DNA from: a virus
Strand: one strand, 5' to 3'
Virus record (IMG/VR): IMGVR_UViG_3300031651_000010
Span: 1-34,536 of that record
Length of the DNA: 34,536 bases
Below, piece after piece: positions 8,303 to 16,614 of the stretch. The first letter of the stretch is position 1; every line of letters begins with the position of its first letter. The notes below the pieces were generated by a model. That model was given only the letters and a program-made list of their open reading frames with translations. It did no database searches and had not been told where the DNA came from. The translations under genes and the position numbers were made by a program.

Positions 8303-9733
8303 TTACCTCCCCATCTGCTTAGGCACAACCGCGCCTGCTTTTTTCTTAAATCCTGTGCTGTAAGTTGTTATAGGCTTTTTAGGTGCTAACTTCTGGTATT
8401 CTGGTATATCAAAGGTAAAGATTAATTGATCCAGCATTTTTTCGGAAACACCCTTACCGACCTGCTCCATTATCCATTGCGACGCACCATAACCCATATC
8501 AGCGTCTAAATAGCCATCTTTATCTTTATCAAATTTAGTTGTAAATTGTTTTTTAAGGTCTGACCAACTTATAGTCGGTCCTGTTTCGGCTTCGGCTGCT
8601 GCTTTTTCTTTCGCTTCGGCAGCTTCGGCTGCTGCCTTTTCGGCTGCGGCTATTGCGTCAAGTTCTTTTTGATGAACATATTTTAAATCAGCTAAAGAAG
8701 ATTGATACGAAAACTCTCTCTCCATAAGTTTTAGTTTTGCAGCCACACCTATCTCCTCTTTATAAGCCATTAATTCTTTCTCAAATTTGGCTTGCTGTTC
8801 TGCAAATTTCAAATTATACTCATTTTCCTTAGCCATTATGTCGACTTTATTTTTATATTCCATTTCTAACTGCTGTACCCACCTAGCTTTTGTACCTACA
8901 GGGACACCGAGTGCGCTTGCTGCCTTATTGTCAACATAGCCTAGCTGATTCACTCTATTGAAGGCATTTTCAGTATCTTGTTGAAGCCTCTGTAATTCAA
9001 ACTTCTCTTTTGAAAGCTCTATTTCTTGCTGGCTTCTATGCTGTTCCAACATCAATTTAAAATTCCTATATTCCATTTCTCCCAGAGATAAAATATAATT
9101 GGATTTCATCTTAATTAATCCTAATTTATCTAGAGACCTTTCATATTGTATTTGGTCCCACTTGGTAAGTGTGTTTAAAAAGTTTAACTGCTGGTCTAAA
9201 TCTGCTTTATACCTATTATACGCGGCTTGCTCAAACTGTGGAGTCAATGACTTTAATTGAGCTTCTATGATATTTTGGGTACCGCCTGAGTACATAAAGC
9301 CATGGACAGCCGCTAACCCTGAAATGCTTCTAGAAAGCTCTTCCCTTGCGGCTGCCACACCCGGGTCCTCGTCAAAATCATATTGATACTTTTGGTTGGA
9401 CCTGGCTATTAATTGCAGCATTAAGTTTCTGTATTCTTCTGGGGTTTCATAAGCCTGGTACTCTTCCATTTCCCTATATACATCGACGGTCTTAGCTCCG
9501 GCATTCGTAAACGGGGACAGTAGAGCGTCGTAACTTTCTTGGGTTCCTGTAAGTTGCCCACCTTGGTAAGTTAATCCAGCCGTGTTGATATCTACCGGTA
9601 AGCCATTAACAGTTAATCTGCCAAGGTCTGGATTAAAAGAAGCATTTACATTAGCCTGACTTGCATAACTTAAAAAGTCATTTGTTGGTGTTGCTGGTAC
9701 TGCAGATGTTGCTGGTACTGCTGGTATTGTCAT
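8303..9733 (-). CDS. Internal virion protein, paralogue lacking the lysin domain, 476 aa
   Basis: Residues about 20-355 align along their length with residues 35-385 of the neighbouring NlpC/P60 protein: MYSGGT at 147-152, WDQIQY at 192-197, LGYVDN at 264-269 followed by an LGV-VGTKA-WVQQ block. The C-terminus differs: an Ala/Glu-rich helix (about 358-384), then DKDKDGYLD at 402-410, a calcium-loop-like EF-hand/dockerin pattern whose twelfth position is Met. The start has a repeated PAVPAT segment. Strong RBS GGAGGTAAGTAATTATG. Likely a virion component made together with its lysin-bearing sister; neither function nor assembly site can be read from sequence. Confidence 0.8.
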   Translation of the reverse strand: MTIPAVPATSAVPATPTNDFLSYASQANVNASFNPDLGRLTVNGLPVDINTAGLTYQGGQLTGTQESYDALLSPFTNAGAKTVDVYREMEEYQAYETPEEYRNLMLQLIARSNQKYQYDFDEDPGVAAAREELSRSISGLAAVHGFMYSGGTQNIIEAQLKSLTPQFEQAAYNRYKADLDQQLNFLNTLTKWDQIQYERSLDKLGLIKMKSNYILSLGEMEYRNFKLMLEQHRSQQEIELSKEKFELQRLQQDTENAFNRVNQLGYVDNKAASALGVPVGTKARWVQQLEMEYKNKVDIMAKENEYNLKFAEQQAKFEKELMAYKEEIGVAAKLKLMEREFSYQSSLADLKYVHQKELDAIAAAEKAAAEAAEAKEKAAAEAETGPTISWSDLKKQFTTKFDKDKDGYLDADMGYGASQWIMEQVGKGVSEKMLDQLIFTFDIPEYQKLAPKKPITTYSTGFKKKAGAVVPKQMGR

Positions 9734-9956
9734 AATTACTTACCTCCTTCCCTGGGCTGCTTACTGAACCTTTTATACTGGGCCTTTTATCCTTTATTTT
9801 TAAATTTCCTAAAGGATGCAGCCGGTCGGTTATTCCATATAAAAATTTTATTTCATCTACTGTCCACTTAGGGAACCTTTTTTTTCTTTTAGAAGCAATA
9901 AGCTCTTTTCTACGAGCTATAAGGCTTTCTCTTTCTTTTGCATTTTTACTTATCAT
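9678..9956 (-). CDS. Small basic hypothetical protein, 92 aa
   Basis: I do not recognise the family. The ATG at 9956 follows GAGGTGAAG and overlaps the end of the tail-fibre gene by 11 bp. Its 3' end overlaps the 476-aa gene by 56 bp, including that gene's start. The N-terminal half is basic and helical (RESLIARRKELIASKRKKR), followed by PKWTVDEIKFLYGITDRLHPLGN, which could be a small folded motif. The C-terminal Ser/Thr/Asn tail is encoded by the overlap and may be unstructured. The good RBS supports translation. Confidence 0.6.
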   Translation of the reverse strand: MISKNAKERESLIARRKELIASKRKKRFPKWTVDEIKFLYGITDRLHPLGNLKIKDKRPSIKGSVSSPGKEVSNYDNTSSTSNICSTSNTNK

Positions 9957-11922
9957 AAGACTTCACCTCAAAATCTCTGATTGTATAGTCTTGTATAACT
10001 GTCGATTGATGGCCTATAACTATATTTTCAGGCTTATAATACCAGGCAGCCGGTAGATAACCTTCTATAGTTCCGTAAAGCCCTGTACTTGTTTTGAAAT
10101 TAACATCGACAAAACCTTCTATAGATCGAGTAACCCATAAGTCGCATTCCCCATAAACTCCAGGTAAATCTGTTAAGGCTTTACTAATTACGCTATAATT
10201 TGAGCTGTTATAATATGAATAGAAAGTTAAATAAGCACTTGATATACCTGCCCACCAAAAATTATTAGCATCCCAAAATTGTCCTATAATCGGACTGTTT
10301 CTTTTCGTAGATAAAGCTATAAATTTTGTATGAGCTGAAAAATTATCTCTATGCTGCTGATTAGGGTAAGTTAAACTTACTTCATTGTAAGGAAGCATAT
10401 TGCTCAAAGCTAAATATTTGAAGTCTGTATCATAGAATACTATTTCATTATCTGTACGTGAATAACCGACAGTTTCCCAGGACATACTTTCGCTATTGTA
10501 TTTTTGCAATACTGAGGGACTAGTTGAATTATACGGGTGTTTTCGAATAACCCCTAAAAAATTATGAGCTAATCTAGTGCCTAAAACTGTTCCCGTTCCC
10601 CTATAATAAAAGCCTACCCGCATATAAGCAGCCGCATTTAAATTAGGGGTCCCCTCTGTTCCTGTGCCATACCCATCGAATTTAAAATAAAATACATTCC
10701 ATCCCTCACTTACAGCTTTTGAGGAACAGCGATAAATATAATTATCATCAGAGCTATCCCCAATCCTGATAAAGGTATCGGTAGAGCGCATTCCTGTTGT
10801 ATTAAATGCATAAAAACTCCATACTAGATAATCATTTGTAGTCGCAATGGTATTATCATTAAAGGATAAAGCATCGAAGGCTGTAAGCCCTTCGGCCGCT
10901 GTTAGAACTGCGTATACGTACCCCGCCGATGTTGAATTATTTCTAATTACAGGCCTTCTATTAGCAAAAGCAGTATAGTACTGAGAAAAATATATATTTA
11001 CATTTGTAGATATGACTACCCAATCAGTACTATGCCCTTCATCGTACTGCCTTATGTTTCTTTGATAATAATATATTAAATCATCTTCCAGAGTATAATG
11101 GCGCTGTGTACCCTCACAGGCTGCCCTATTGGATGAGTTTTTTGTATTTCCAAAATAAATTTCTCGGTATGAAGACCCAATAATAGTTGCTCTTAATGTA
11201 GTACTGTCTGTTTGGGAAGATAGATTATAAGTATTTATGAAAGCTAATCCAGAAAAACTTATAATCTGAGCTGAATCTGTACTTTTTCCTGTTGTATGCA
11301 AAGTTGAAAAAATCTCTGCTCTTGCTAGCATTTGATTCCAGGAAAAAGAAGCCAAGCTTAGTACTCCAGAAGAATGGATTGTTAATGAATGACTATAAGG
11401 AAATACGGTAGACCCTGTAGTTTTTCCTGCTAGAATATGCCCTATCATATACCTTTCTCCCGATACAGGAAAATCACTTGAAGGGGTTCTTAGAAAAAGT
11501 CCTCCTTGATAAGGGAAGCCAGTTGTATAAATATTATCGACTTTCTGGGTACTGTCCCAATCGATAAAAATTCTTCGACCTACATAAATCTCCTGGGAAG
11601 TATGCAAAGTATAAACTCGGGCATCCCCGGTATCCGATAAGTCGATGGTTACATTCCCGGCCTGGTTATATAAACTAAATAAAAATTCGCCGCCATCTGT
11701 ATCATACCCAGCTCTTAATCTCAGATTACCTCCTGTATCGTACATATTAAGAAGGGGTCCGACTATTTCCGTCAATCCATTTTCGGATTGCACTTCTGTT
11801 ATATTTGTATGGATGTAATCTACATTCTTACTATCTATATGCCTCATAGCATGATTGAGGTCTTTTTGAAGCCTTATAAATCCATCTTCATCAAAATTAT
11901 AGTCATTAGCATTAAAATTCAT
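9946..11922 (-). CDS. Tail fibre / receptor-binding-type protein, 658 aa
   Basis: Beta-rich protein full of Ser, Thr, Tyr and Asn and nearly free of Cys, the composition of phage fibres and spikes. The first 35 residues contain a helical QKDLNHAMRHIDSKNV segment, perhaps the virion-attachment part. Residues about 60-120 look like repeated short strands (GNLRLRAGYDTDGGEFLFSL, GNVTIDLSDTG). The last 150 residues resemble a concanavalin/LamG-like sandwich (FWWAGISSAYLTFYSYY, LWVTRSIEGFVDVNFKT), which would suit glycan binding. RBS AAAGGAGGGG. The assignment rests on composition, size and position after the neck genes; no named family was identified. Confidence 0.65.
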   Translation of the reverse strand: MNFNANDYNFDEDGFIRLQKDLNHAMRHIDSKNVDYIHTNITEVQSENGLTEIVGPLLNMYDTGGNLRLRAGYDTDGGEFLFSLYNQAGNVTIDLSDTGDARVYTLHTSQEIYVGRRIFIDWDSTQKVDNIYTTGFPYQGGLFLRTPSSDFPVSGERYMIGHILAGKTTGSTVFPYSHSLTIHSSGVLSLASFSWNQMLARAEIFSTLHTTGKSTDSAQIISFSGLAFINTYNLSSQTDSTTLRATIIGSSYREIYFGNTKNSSNRAACEGTQRHYTLEDDLIYYYQRNIRQYDEGHSTDWVVISTNVNIYFSQYYTAFANRRPVIRNNSTSAGYVYAVLTAAEGLTAFDALSFNDNTIATTNDYLVWSFYAFNTTGMRSTDTFIRIGDSSDDNYIYRCSSKAVSEGWNVFYFKFDGYGTGTEGTPNLNAAAYMRVGFYYRGTGTVLGTRLAHNFLGVIRKHPYNSTSPSVLQKYNSESMSWETVGYSRTDNEIVFYDTDFKYLALSNMLPYNEVSLTYPNQQHRDNFSAHTKFIALSTKRNSPIIGQFWDANNFWWAGISSAYLTFYSYYNSSNYSVISKALTDLPGVYGECDLWVTRSIEGFVDVNFKTSTGLYGTIEGYLPAAWYYKPENIVIGHQSTVIQDYTIRDFEVKSYDK

Positions 11923-11937
11923 GTAGGCCCCTCCTTT

Positions 11938-13458
11938 CTATTGTATATCTCCATAGCTTAAAATATTTGCTTGAAGGCCATATATTTTTTTATATCCAGT
12001 TCCCGCAAATTGGAATTTTACATGGGTAATGCCCTGTAATTCAGTACTCGAAGTTAAAAACCTATCTCTCACTATATTAGTTGAAGATGTAGTAAAGTCT
12101 GCTGCTGCCATAAAGGTACTAAAAGTAGTACTATGGCTGTTAGTGCTATATCTTAGAGTCATTGAGGCTTTCGTACTACCTTGATGTTCTACCCATACAT
12201 CTCTTATACCTGAGTTAACATTCAAAGACTCTTCCGACAAAGGCTGAGTTTCAAAGCTCCAGGAAATAGCTGTTGAATTATCGTACCCCGTTTTAAGGGT
12301 AGAACACATATTCCATACAGCACCGCTATTATTAAGCCCATAAAGCTTATCAGCTATACTTACGAAGCTCTGTATATTAGCATCATCTTCTATACTTACC
12401 AGCTCTAATCCGTTTTCTAATCCGCCTATGTCTATAACTATTAAGCGGTTATTGGCTGTAGATTTGTATGGTAGAGCGATGTAGATTTTTGTATCAAAGC
12501 TTCCCATACAAATTAATTTTCTAAAAGTCCAATTAATGCCTTCCAGGTATTTTTTAGCTTTTTCTCCAATTAACCTGGGCTTTCCTCCTGTATACACATA
12601 AACCCCGTTGTAATCTAGCCAGAAGAGGTATCCGTTACATTCCGTATACGCATACTTTCCCACACAACCTATAGTGTTGGAGACATTTACAAACTCAAAA
12701 TTGTATACAGATTCCCCGTAAAGCTCATGCATAGAGTGCTCGCCCCATGCTATAACATGGTCCGCATAGGTTACTATTGCCTGAGAGGCTCCCCGCATCT
12801 CTGTAACGTCCAAATAATTAGCTGCTTTAAACCATACAGGGTTTCCAAGTTCGGAATAACGTATAGTTCTATAATCTTTATCAAACCCATACACTCTATA
12901 CTTGTGTATAGTTAAAAGGTTACTTTGTGGCGGATAATTTGTATACGTTGAGCCTGTAGATGGTTCAGTGTATGAAGTTGTAAAGTACTCAAAAGTTGAA
13001 TCTTCGGACCAATATCCGTTGTGCATATTAGAACTATTGGCACAAGCACATATACTATACTTAAGTCCTGCACCGGTGGTGTTATCCGTAGTTAGCCCAT
13101 AAGTATTAAACTCATGAAAACTTACCTGCGTAGAAGCTGTTGTAAGGCCAGCTGTTATGGCCGTCCAACCTGTAGAGGCAAGTAAGCGGCAGCTCCATGT
13201 TCCATTATCAAAAGCGTGCATCTGTGAAGAACCCCGGGCCCCGATACCTTTAGGCAATGTTAAAGTGTCGCAATCTTCTAATACCCTATCATTACGAGTA
13301 CGTATAACCGGGTAATCGTCGCAAGTAATATTTTTACAATCCGTTAATTCTTCGGTATCTATTCTGGCCTCGTCTACATCGGTATTGAGTCCTTTACCAA
13401 AATTCTTCAAAAGCATAGTCCTTGCTCTTGACATGTTATTCCACAGCATTTGCCTCAC
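11938..13458 (-). CDS. P22 gp10-like tail stabilisation/hub protein, about 507 aa
   Basis: The protein opens with a KGLNTDVD...LTDCKNIT...DYPVIRTRNDRV pattern seen in podovirus tail hub or stabilisation proteins, which set each neck position before a repeated beta-strand body. The rest is beta-rich (YRVYGFDKDYRTIRYSELGNP, YLFWLDYNGVYVYTGGKPRLI) and would fit a propeller. It follows the adaptor gene, matching the P22 gp4-gp10 order. The start is uncertain: I choose the GTG at 13458, which overlaps the upstream TGA stop as GTGA with AAGGA seven bases before; ATG at 13449 and TTG at 13464 are alternatives. Family assignment is by pattern and order. Confidence 0.65.
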   Translation of the reverse strand: MRQMLWNNMSRARTMLLKNFGKGLNTDVDEARIDTEELTDCKNITCDDYPVIRTRNDRVLEDCDTLTLPKGIGARGSSQMHAFDNGTWSCRLLASTGWTAITAGLTTASTQVSFHEFNTYGLTTDNTTGAGLKYSICACANSSNMHNGYWSEDSTFEYFTTSYTEPSTGSTYTNYPPQSNLLTIHKYRVYGFDKDYRTIRYSELGNPVWFKAANYLDVTEMRGASQAIVTYADHVIAWGEHSMHELYGESVYNFEFVNVSNTIGCVGKYAYTECNGYLFWLDYNGVYVYTGGKPRLIGEKAKKYLEGINWTFRKLICMGSFDTKIYIALPYKSTANNRLIVIDIGGLENGLELVSIEDDANIQSFVSIADKLYGLNNSGAVWNMCSTLKTGYDNSTAISWSFETQPLSEESLNVNSGIRDVWVEHQGSTKASMTLRYSTNSHSTTFSTFMAAADFTTSSTNIVRDRFLTSSTELQGITHVKFQFAGTGYKKIYGLQANILSYGDIQ

Positions 13459-14105
13459 CACCAATCCTTATAGCCCTTACGGGTAGGGCTTAAACGTGCA
13501 ACAACTTTCTCTCTTTCCCGTTTTAAGTCATTTAATATATCCCCGGCTTCTATTTCGTAATTATTAGATAAATCTATTCTAGGGTGATTACCCACCCTCG
13601 CTACTTTGGAAAGCACTTTATTAGTTAAATACGCTACTACATAATCATTACTGATTATGGTAGTAGAGCCGTTGCTGGTTTGTGGGTAATCCCAATACAG
13701 AGCTTTTAAATATGTAATATCTGTAGGAATAGGGTTTAGACATATTATATCAGCATAGTTAGCCGTACCGGTAGAGGCCTTGAAGTAAGAACCCCCTTTA
13801 TGTCTGTCCTCATAACCTACAAAATCATACTTATTCCAGTCTAAAGTCGAGGTAACAACAGCAGCCGCATTATAAGTTGTACCTGATACATGAAAAGATA
13901 TAACATCGTCCGCCTTTATATTATTAGGCAGTGTATAATTTTGTGTGTTAGCCGCTGTTTCAGTACTCCAGACATTATAATCAGGGGTGAAATGTCTTAT
14001 TAATTTAAATTCATCATCAATGAAAGTAACTAGGGTTGTGCTATTCACCCTATTAGGTAGCATTTCATTGATATAATCTGAGATTTCCGTAATTGTTTTT
14101 GGCAT
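13455..14105 (-). CDS. Head-tail adaptor-like protein (P22 gp4 type), 216 aa
   Basis: Start ATG lies behind GGAGGGTAAGTC. The N-terminus (TITEISDYINEMLPNRV...LVTFIDDEFKLI) is helical, as in head-tail adaptor proteins that dock on the portal. A beta-rich centre with NYTLPNNIKADDVISFHVSG and DRHKGGSYF follows, and then a long C-terminal helical part (LNDLKREREKVVARLSPTR) ending in a Trp-Trp tail. Size (about 166-220 residues in known adaptors) and position between capsid genes and the gp10-like gene support the call. The exact family cannot be fixed by eye. Confidence 0.6.
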   Translation of the reverse strand: MPKTITEISDYINEMLPNRVNSTTLVTFIDDEFKLIRHFTPDYNVWSTETAANTQNYTLPNNIKADDVISFHVSGTTYNAAAVVTSTLDWNKYDFVGYEDRHKGGSYFKASTGTANYADIICLNPIPTDITYLKALYWDYPQTSNGSTTIISNDYVVAYLTNKVLSKVARVGNHPRIDLSNNYEIEAGDILNDLKREREKVVARLSPTRKGYKDWW

Positions 14106-14117
14106 GACTTACCCTCC

Positions 14118-14435
14118 TTAATCAGCCCATACGATAGCATCTATTTTACAGGCTGTGGACTCAGCTAAAAGCCTAACACCCACTGCATACTTAGCCTCAA
14201 GCGGTATAGCTGTTGAAAGTCTGAAACTGTCGGTGGTTGGGTCTACTGCCGATTCGATACTCGCCCTAACTACACCGCCTCTAGCTAATATAGAAGCACT
14301 GAAATTTTCACCTATTGCTATTCCTGATACAGAGCCGATAGCACCTGGCACTAAAGTAGTAGAGTCCACGGCTGTGGATTTTACCACAACAGATACTACA
14401 TGCTTAATTTTTCTGAATAAAACTCTTGAATACAT
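14118..14435 (-). CDS. Small virion-type protein, 105 aa
   Basis: Unrecognised. ATG at 14435 follows GGGAGGTTTTTTC. A short basic start (FRKIKHVVSVVVKS) is followed by Ala/Ser/Thr/Gly-rich beta-strand sequence with no long helix and one Cys near the C-terminus. It sits in the head-neck cluster between two other small structural-type genes. A decoration or minor capsid protein is the likeliest role, by position only. Confidence 0.55.
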   Translation of the reverse strand: MYSRVLFRKIKHVVSVVVKSTAVDSTTLVPGAIGSVSGIAIGENFSASILARGGVVRASIESAVDPTTDSFRLSTAIPLEAKYAVGVRLLAESTACKIDAIVWAD

Positions 14436-14458
14436 GAAAAAACCTCCCTATTTAATAA

Positions 14459-14483
14459 GGGCAGGCAAGTATTTTGCCCACCC
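14459..14483 (-). promoter_or_regulatory. Stem-loop in the leader of the 105-aa gene
   Basis: On the minus transcript GGGTGGGCAA pairs with TTGCCTGCCC (ten pairs, two of them G-U) around a 5-nt loop, followed by TTATTAAAT rather than a T-run. A TATAAT on the minus strand lies just upstream (14494-14489) without a convincing -35. It may be an attenuator, a processing site or a promoter-linked hairpin. Confidence 0.45.
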
Positions 14484-14510
14484 TTTCTATTATAAAGCCC
14501 ATTAAGTAAA

Positions 14511-15011
14511 TTAATTGGAACTTGCTGTTGTAGTTCGTCTTATGCCCCCCGCAGCATTAAAGCCGCCTACGGTAGAATCAATACATTTTACTGCCCAAAG
14601 GCTTGTACTTAAGCCTATTAGTGTAATAGCTTGATAGGCTGTACCTAAAGAACTAAATTGGATATAGTCTCTATCAGAACTACCACCAAGTCTTATTCCT
14701 GCTGAGGATGGGTCAATATCTATAGCGACAAAATTACTTGAAGCCGCTGTCGACCTATATATAAATGTCTTTTCGCATCCTATTACGGGGGCAGCTAAGC
14801 TTAGTGTACCGTTAGTTGAGTTACCCGCTGGGACTATATCAGTAATGCCGTAGCGGCTAGCTGTCGAAGTCCCTAATCCATCTGATGTCAAGGCTACTTG
14901 TTCATATACGTGTCTTTGATATTGTCTACCGGAAGGATGGATTATAGGGTCCTGGTTCTTATCACCGGCATAAGTCGTAGAGTTTGAACTACCTAATACG
15001 TTTTTACCCAT
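14511..15011 (-). CDS. Ser/Thr-rich virion-type protein, 166 aa
   Basis: Unrecognised. ATG at 15011 follows AGAGGTGATTAAACGAAA. The sequence is a string of short beta-strands rich in Gly, Ser, Thr and Ala (TLSLAAPVIG, DYIQFSSLG, AITLIGLSTSLWAVKCI). Composition resembles decoration or head-fibre proteins. It would sit directly after the major capsid gene were it not for the HNH endonuclease gene inserted between them. Its role as a head decoration protein is inferred from this place. Confidence 0.55.
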   Translation of the reverse strand: MGKNVLGSSNSTTYAGDKNQDPIIHPSGRQYQRHVYEQVALTSDGLGTSTASRYGITDIVPAGNSTNGTLSLAAPVIGCEKTFIYRSTAASSNFVAIDIDPSSAGIRLGGSSDRDYIQFSSLGTAYQAITLIGLSTSLWAVKCIDSTVGGFNAAGGIRRTTTASSN

Positions 15012-15017
15012 TTTCGT

Positions 15018-15656
15018 TTAATCACCTCTCTTTAAAAGGTCTTTACCTACCCAGCCATTATTTAATCCTGCTGCAAAAGTACTTCTATTAATTTTATATT
15101 TAGAACACCATTCTATAACTGTCATAGTAATAAGACCTATAGTAACTAATCTATTAGTGCTTTTGTTTAACTGCTGGGCTTTATTGCTTATAAATCTACA
15201 ATTTGAAGGCTCATAATTCCCATTATTATCTATTCTATCAATTATTAAATCTTCTGAATATCCGTTTTCCACAGCCCAATTATAAAAATTATTAAAATCA
15301 TCCCATTCTTTACAAACTTTAATTCCCTTAGCGCCATAATTTTCATAACGGCTGCTCTTCGGATTACTACATCTTTGCCTCATGGCTGTCCATCTTTTAT
15401 GTATTTTTGTTTCACACATCCCATGTTTAAAAGCCCTTTTTTTAACAGCCTCTTTTTTATGACATCCACAAGATTTAGATTTTAATGATCTTAATTGGTC
15501 TGCTCTTACACTTCTTACTTCACCGCATTTACATTCACAAAACCAATAGCTGTGCCTATTAATGCTTTTAGAATCATCATAGCCTATTACGCTCCAATAA
15601 TGAAAGCTTTCACCTATCAAATTTTTTAAATCTTTTCTTCGCTTTATATTTTGCAT
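15018..15656 (-). CDS. Free-standing HNH-type homing endonuclease, 212 aa
   Basis: The N-terminal third has a zinc-finger-like pair of cysteine motifs (CECKCG and SCGCH). Residues about 85-165 carry the phage HNH-family pattern: RWTAMRQRCSNP, YENYGAKGIKVCKEW, F-NWA-NGY, then IDRIDNNGNYEPSNCRF. A C-terminal helix-turn-helix-like segment (EWCSKYKINRSTFAAGL) may bind DNA. It cuts DNA to spread its own gene. The start is ATG 15656 behind GGAGGTGTAGCACT; the upstream in-frame codons lack an RBS. Start and RBS lie in a perfect hairpin. It is placed between the major capsid gene and a small structural gene, with no intron core around it. Confidence 0.88.
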   Translation of the reverse strand: MQNIKRRKDLKNLIGESFHYWSVIGYDDSKSINRHSYWFCECKCGEVRSVRADQLRSLKSKSCGCHKKEAVKKRAFKHGMCETKIHKRWTAMRQRCSNPKSSRYENYGAKGIKVCKEWDDFNNFYNWAVENGYSEDLIIDRIDNNGNYEPSNCRFISNKAQQLNKSTNRLVTIGLITMTVIEWCSKYKINRSTFAAGLNNGWVGKDLLKRGD

Positions 15657-15690
15657 AGTGCTACACCTCCATATTAAGTATAGCACTATG
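15654..15690 (-). promoter_or_regulatory. Start-codon-sequestering hairpin of the HNH gene
   Basis: On the transcript CATAGTGCTA (15690-15681) is the exact reverse complement of TAGCACTATG (15663-15654). The second arm contains the ATG of the HNH gene and the 17-nt loop contains its GGAGGTG Shine-Dalgarno. Such a hairpin would block ribosome access. Phage T4 homing endonucleases such as I-TevI are controlled by RBS-masking hairpins of this kind (established knowledge); here the role is inferred. Confidence 0.75.
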
Positions 15691-15701
15691 CCCCATCATT
15701 G

Positions 15702-16598
15702 TCAAGCACCGTCATTTACAATTATTCCTACGTTCGGTAGACAACCCGAATTGTACATTCCTATACTGTTGAAATACATATTTTTAGTCCAAATCTTGTC
15801 TTTGTCATTTTCAAATTCATTTTTCATGAACCACTGCATTAAAATGTGTTCATATCTTCTATCCCACATGCCCCACTGCGTAGTGCTTGAAGCATATGTA
15901 CTATAATGCCAGCTAAGTCCTGGAAGTACATTTTTAGTGTTTGAAAATTCTTTTGCTTGGTTTACACTATTATAAAGCTGTTCTACAGTAAACTGATTTT
16001 TATAGTGAGTGAAGCCATCTGAAGGTTTACACTTCATAAACCCGCCCGCATGATTCTTAAAATCGTAAAACATATTCATCATTGTATAATGATTATCCGG
16101 GTCTGTTATTGTTGAAGCTGCAGCATAAGTATCATTTAAAGCCGCTGAATTAACTAGTGGATGGCTATTAGAAGCCAAAGGCACGCCATCAGCTAAATTT
16201 ACAGCTGCAGCATTATCCCACCAGTAAACCGCAACATCTTCTTCAAATTCTACCATAGTTCTAGCCAATTCCTTAGCTTTTATACTGTTAACTACGCCAT
16301 ATAAGTCATACTTAATAGCCTCCATAGAATGTGAAAAACCGTTCGCTATAGTTTGGTTAGTAATCTCAGTCTGGTAGGCCTGGATTACTTTACCATAGTT
16401 GATAGGTCCGCCTTCTGGTTTAACTTCGGCAGCCTTCAAGTTTCCCATACTATCATAAGTTTCGGTCCTCTTACTTGCTTTCTTGAAAGCAGTGTAAGCC
16501 GGCCATTCTTTTGGATAGGCATTAAAATTCATCGTAAAAACTTCTTTTTGGCCCATTTCTAGCATTCTTAAAATATCGGTTGTTACATTAAAAGCCAT
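15702..16598 (-). CDS. Major capsid protein, 298 aa
   Basis: Signals of an HK97-fold capsid protein of the gpT-like kind: an N-terminal helix-rich segment (ILRMLEMGQKEVF), a middle long helix (GVVNSIKAKELARTMVEFEEDVAVYWWDNAA), then GVPLASNSHPLVNSAALND, the A/SxxHP block seen in many such capsids. The C-terminal strands (FTHYKNQFTVEQLYN, MWDRRYEHILMQWFM) follow. It lies three genes after the portal and one small gene after an acidic scaffold-like gene, the expected order. The ATG at 16598 follows AAAGGAGTGTAATGTA. Length is normal for the family. No protease gene is recognised nearby. Confidence 0.85.
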   Translation of the reverse strand: MAFNVTTDILRMLEMGQKEVFTMNFNAYPKEWPAYTAFKKASKRTETYDSMGNLKAAEVKPEGGPINYGKVIQAYQTEITNQTIANGFSHSMEAIKYDLYGVVNSIKAKELARTMVEFEEDVAVYWWDNAAAVNLADGVPLASNSHPLVNSAALNDTYAAASTITDPDNHYTMMNMFYDFKNHAGGFMKCKPSDGFTHYKNQFTVEQLYNSVNQAKEFSNTKNVLPGLSWHYSTYASSTTQWGMWDRRYEHILMQWFMKNEFENDKDKIWTKNMYFNSIGMYNSGCLPNVGIIVNDGA

Positions 16599-16614
16599 TA
16601 CATTACACTCCTTT

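Noticed and set aside
15018-16598. A second intron inside the major capsid gene around the HNH endonuclease
   Set aside because: The capsid gene appears complete at a normal length, no P4/P7-like core surrounds the HNH gene, and no capsid continuation is seen after it. A free-standing endonuclease fits better.
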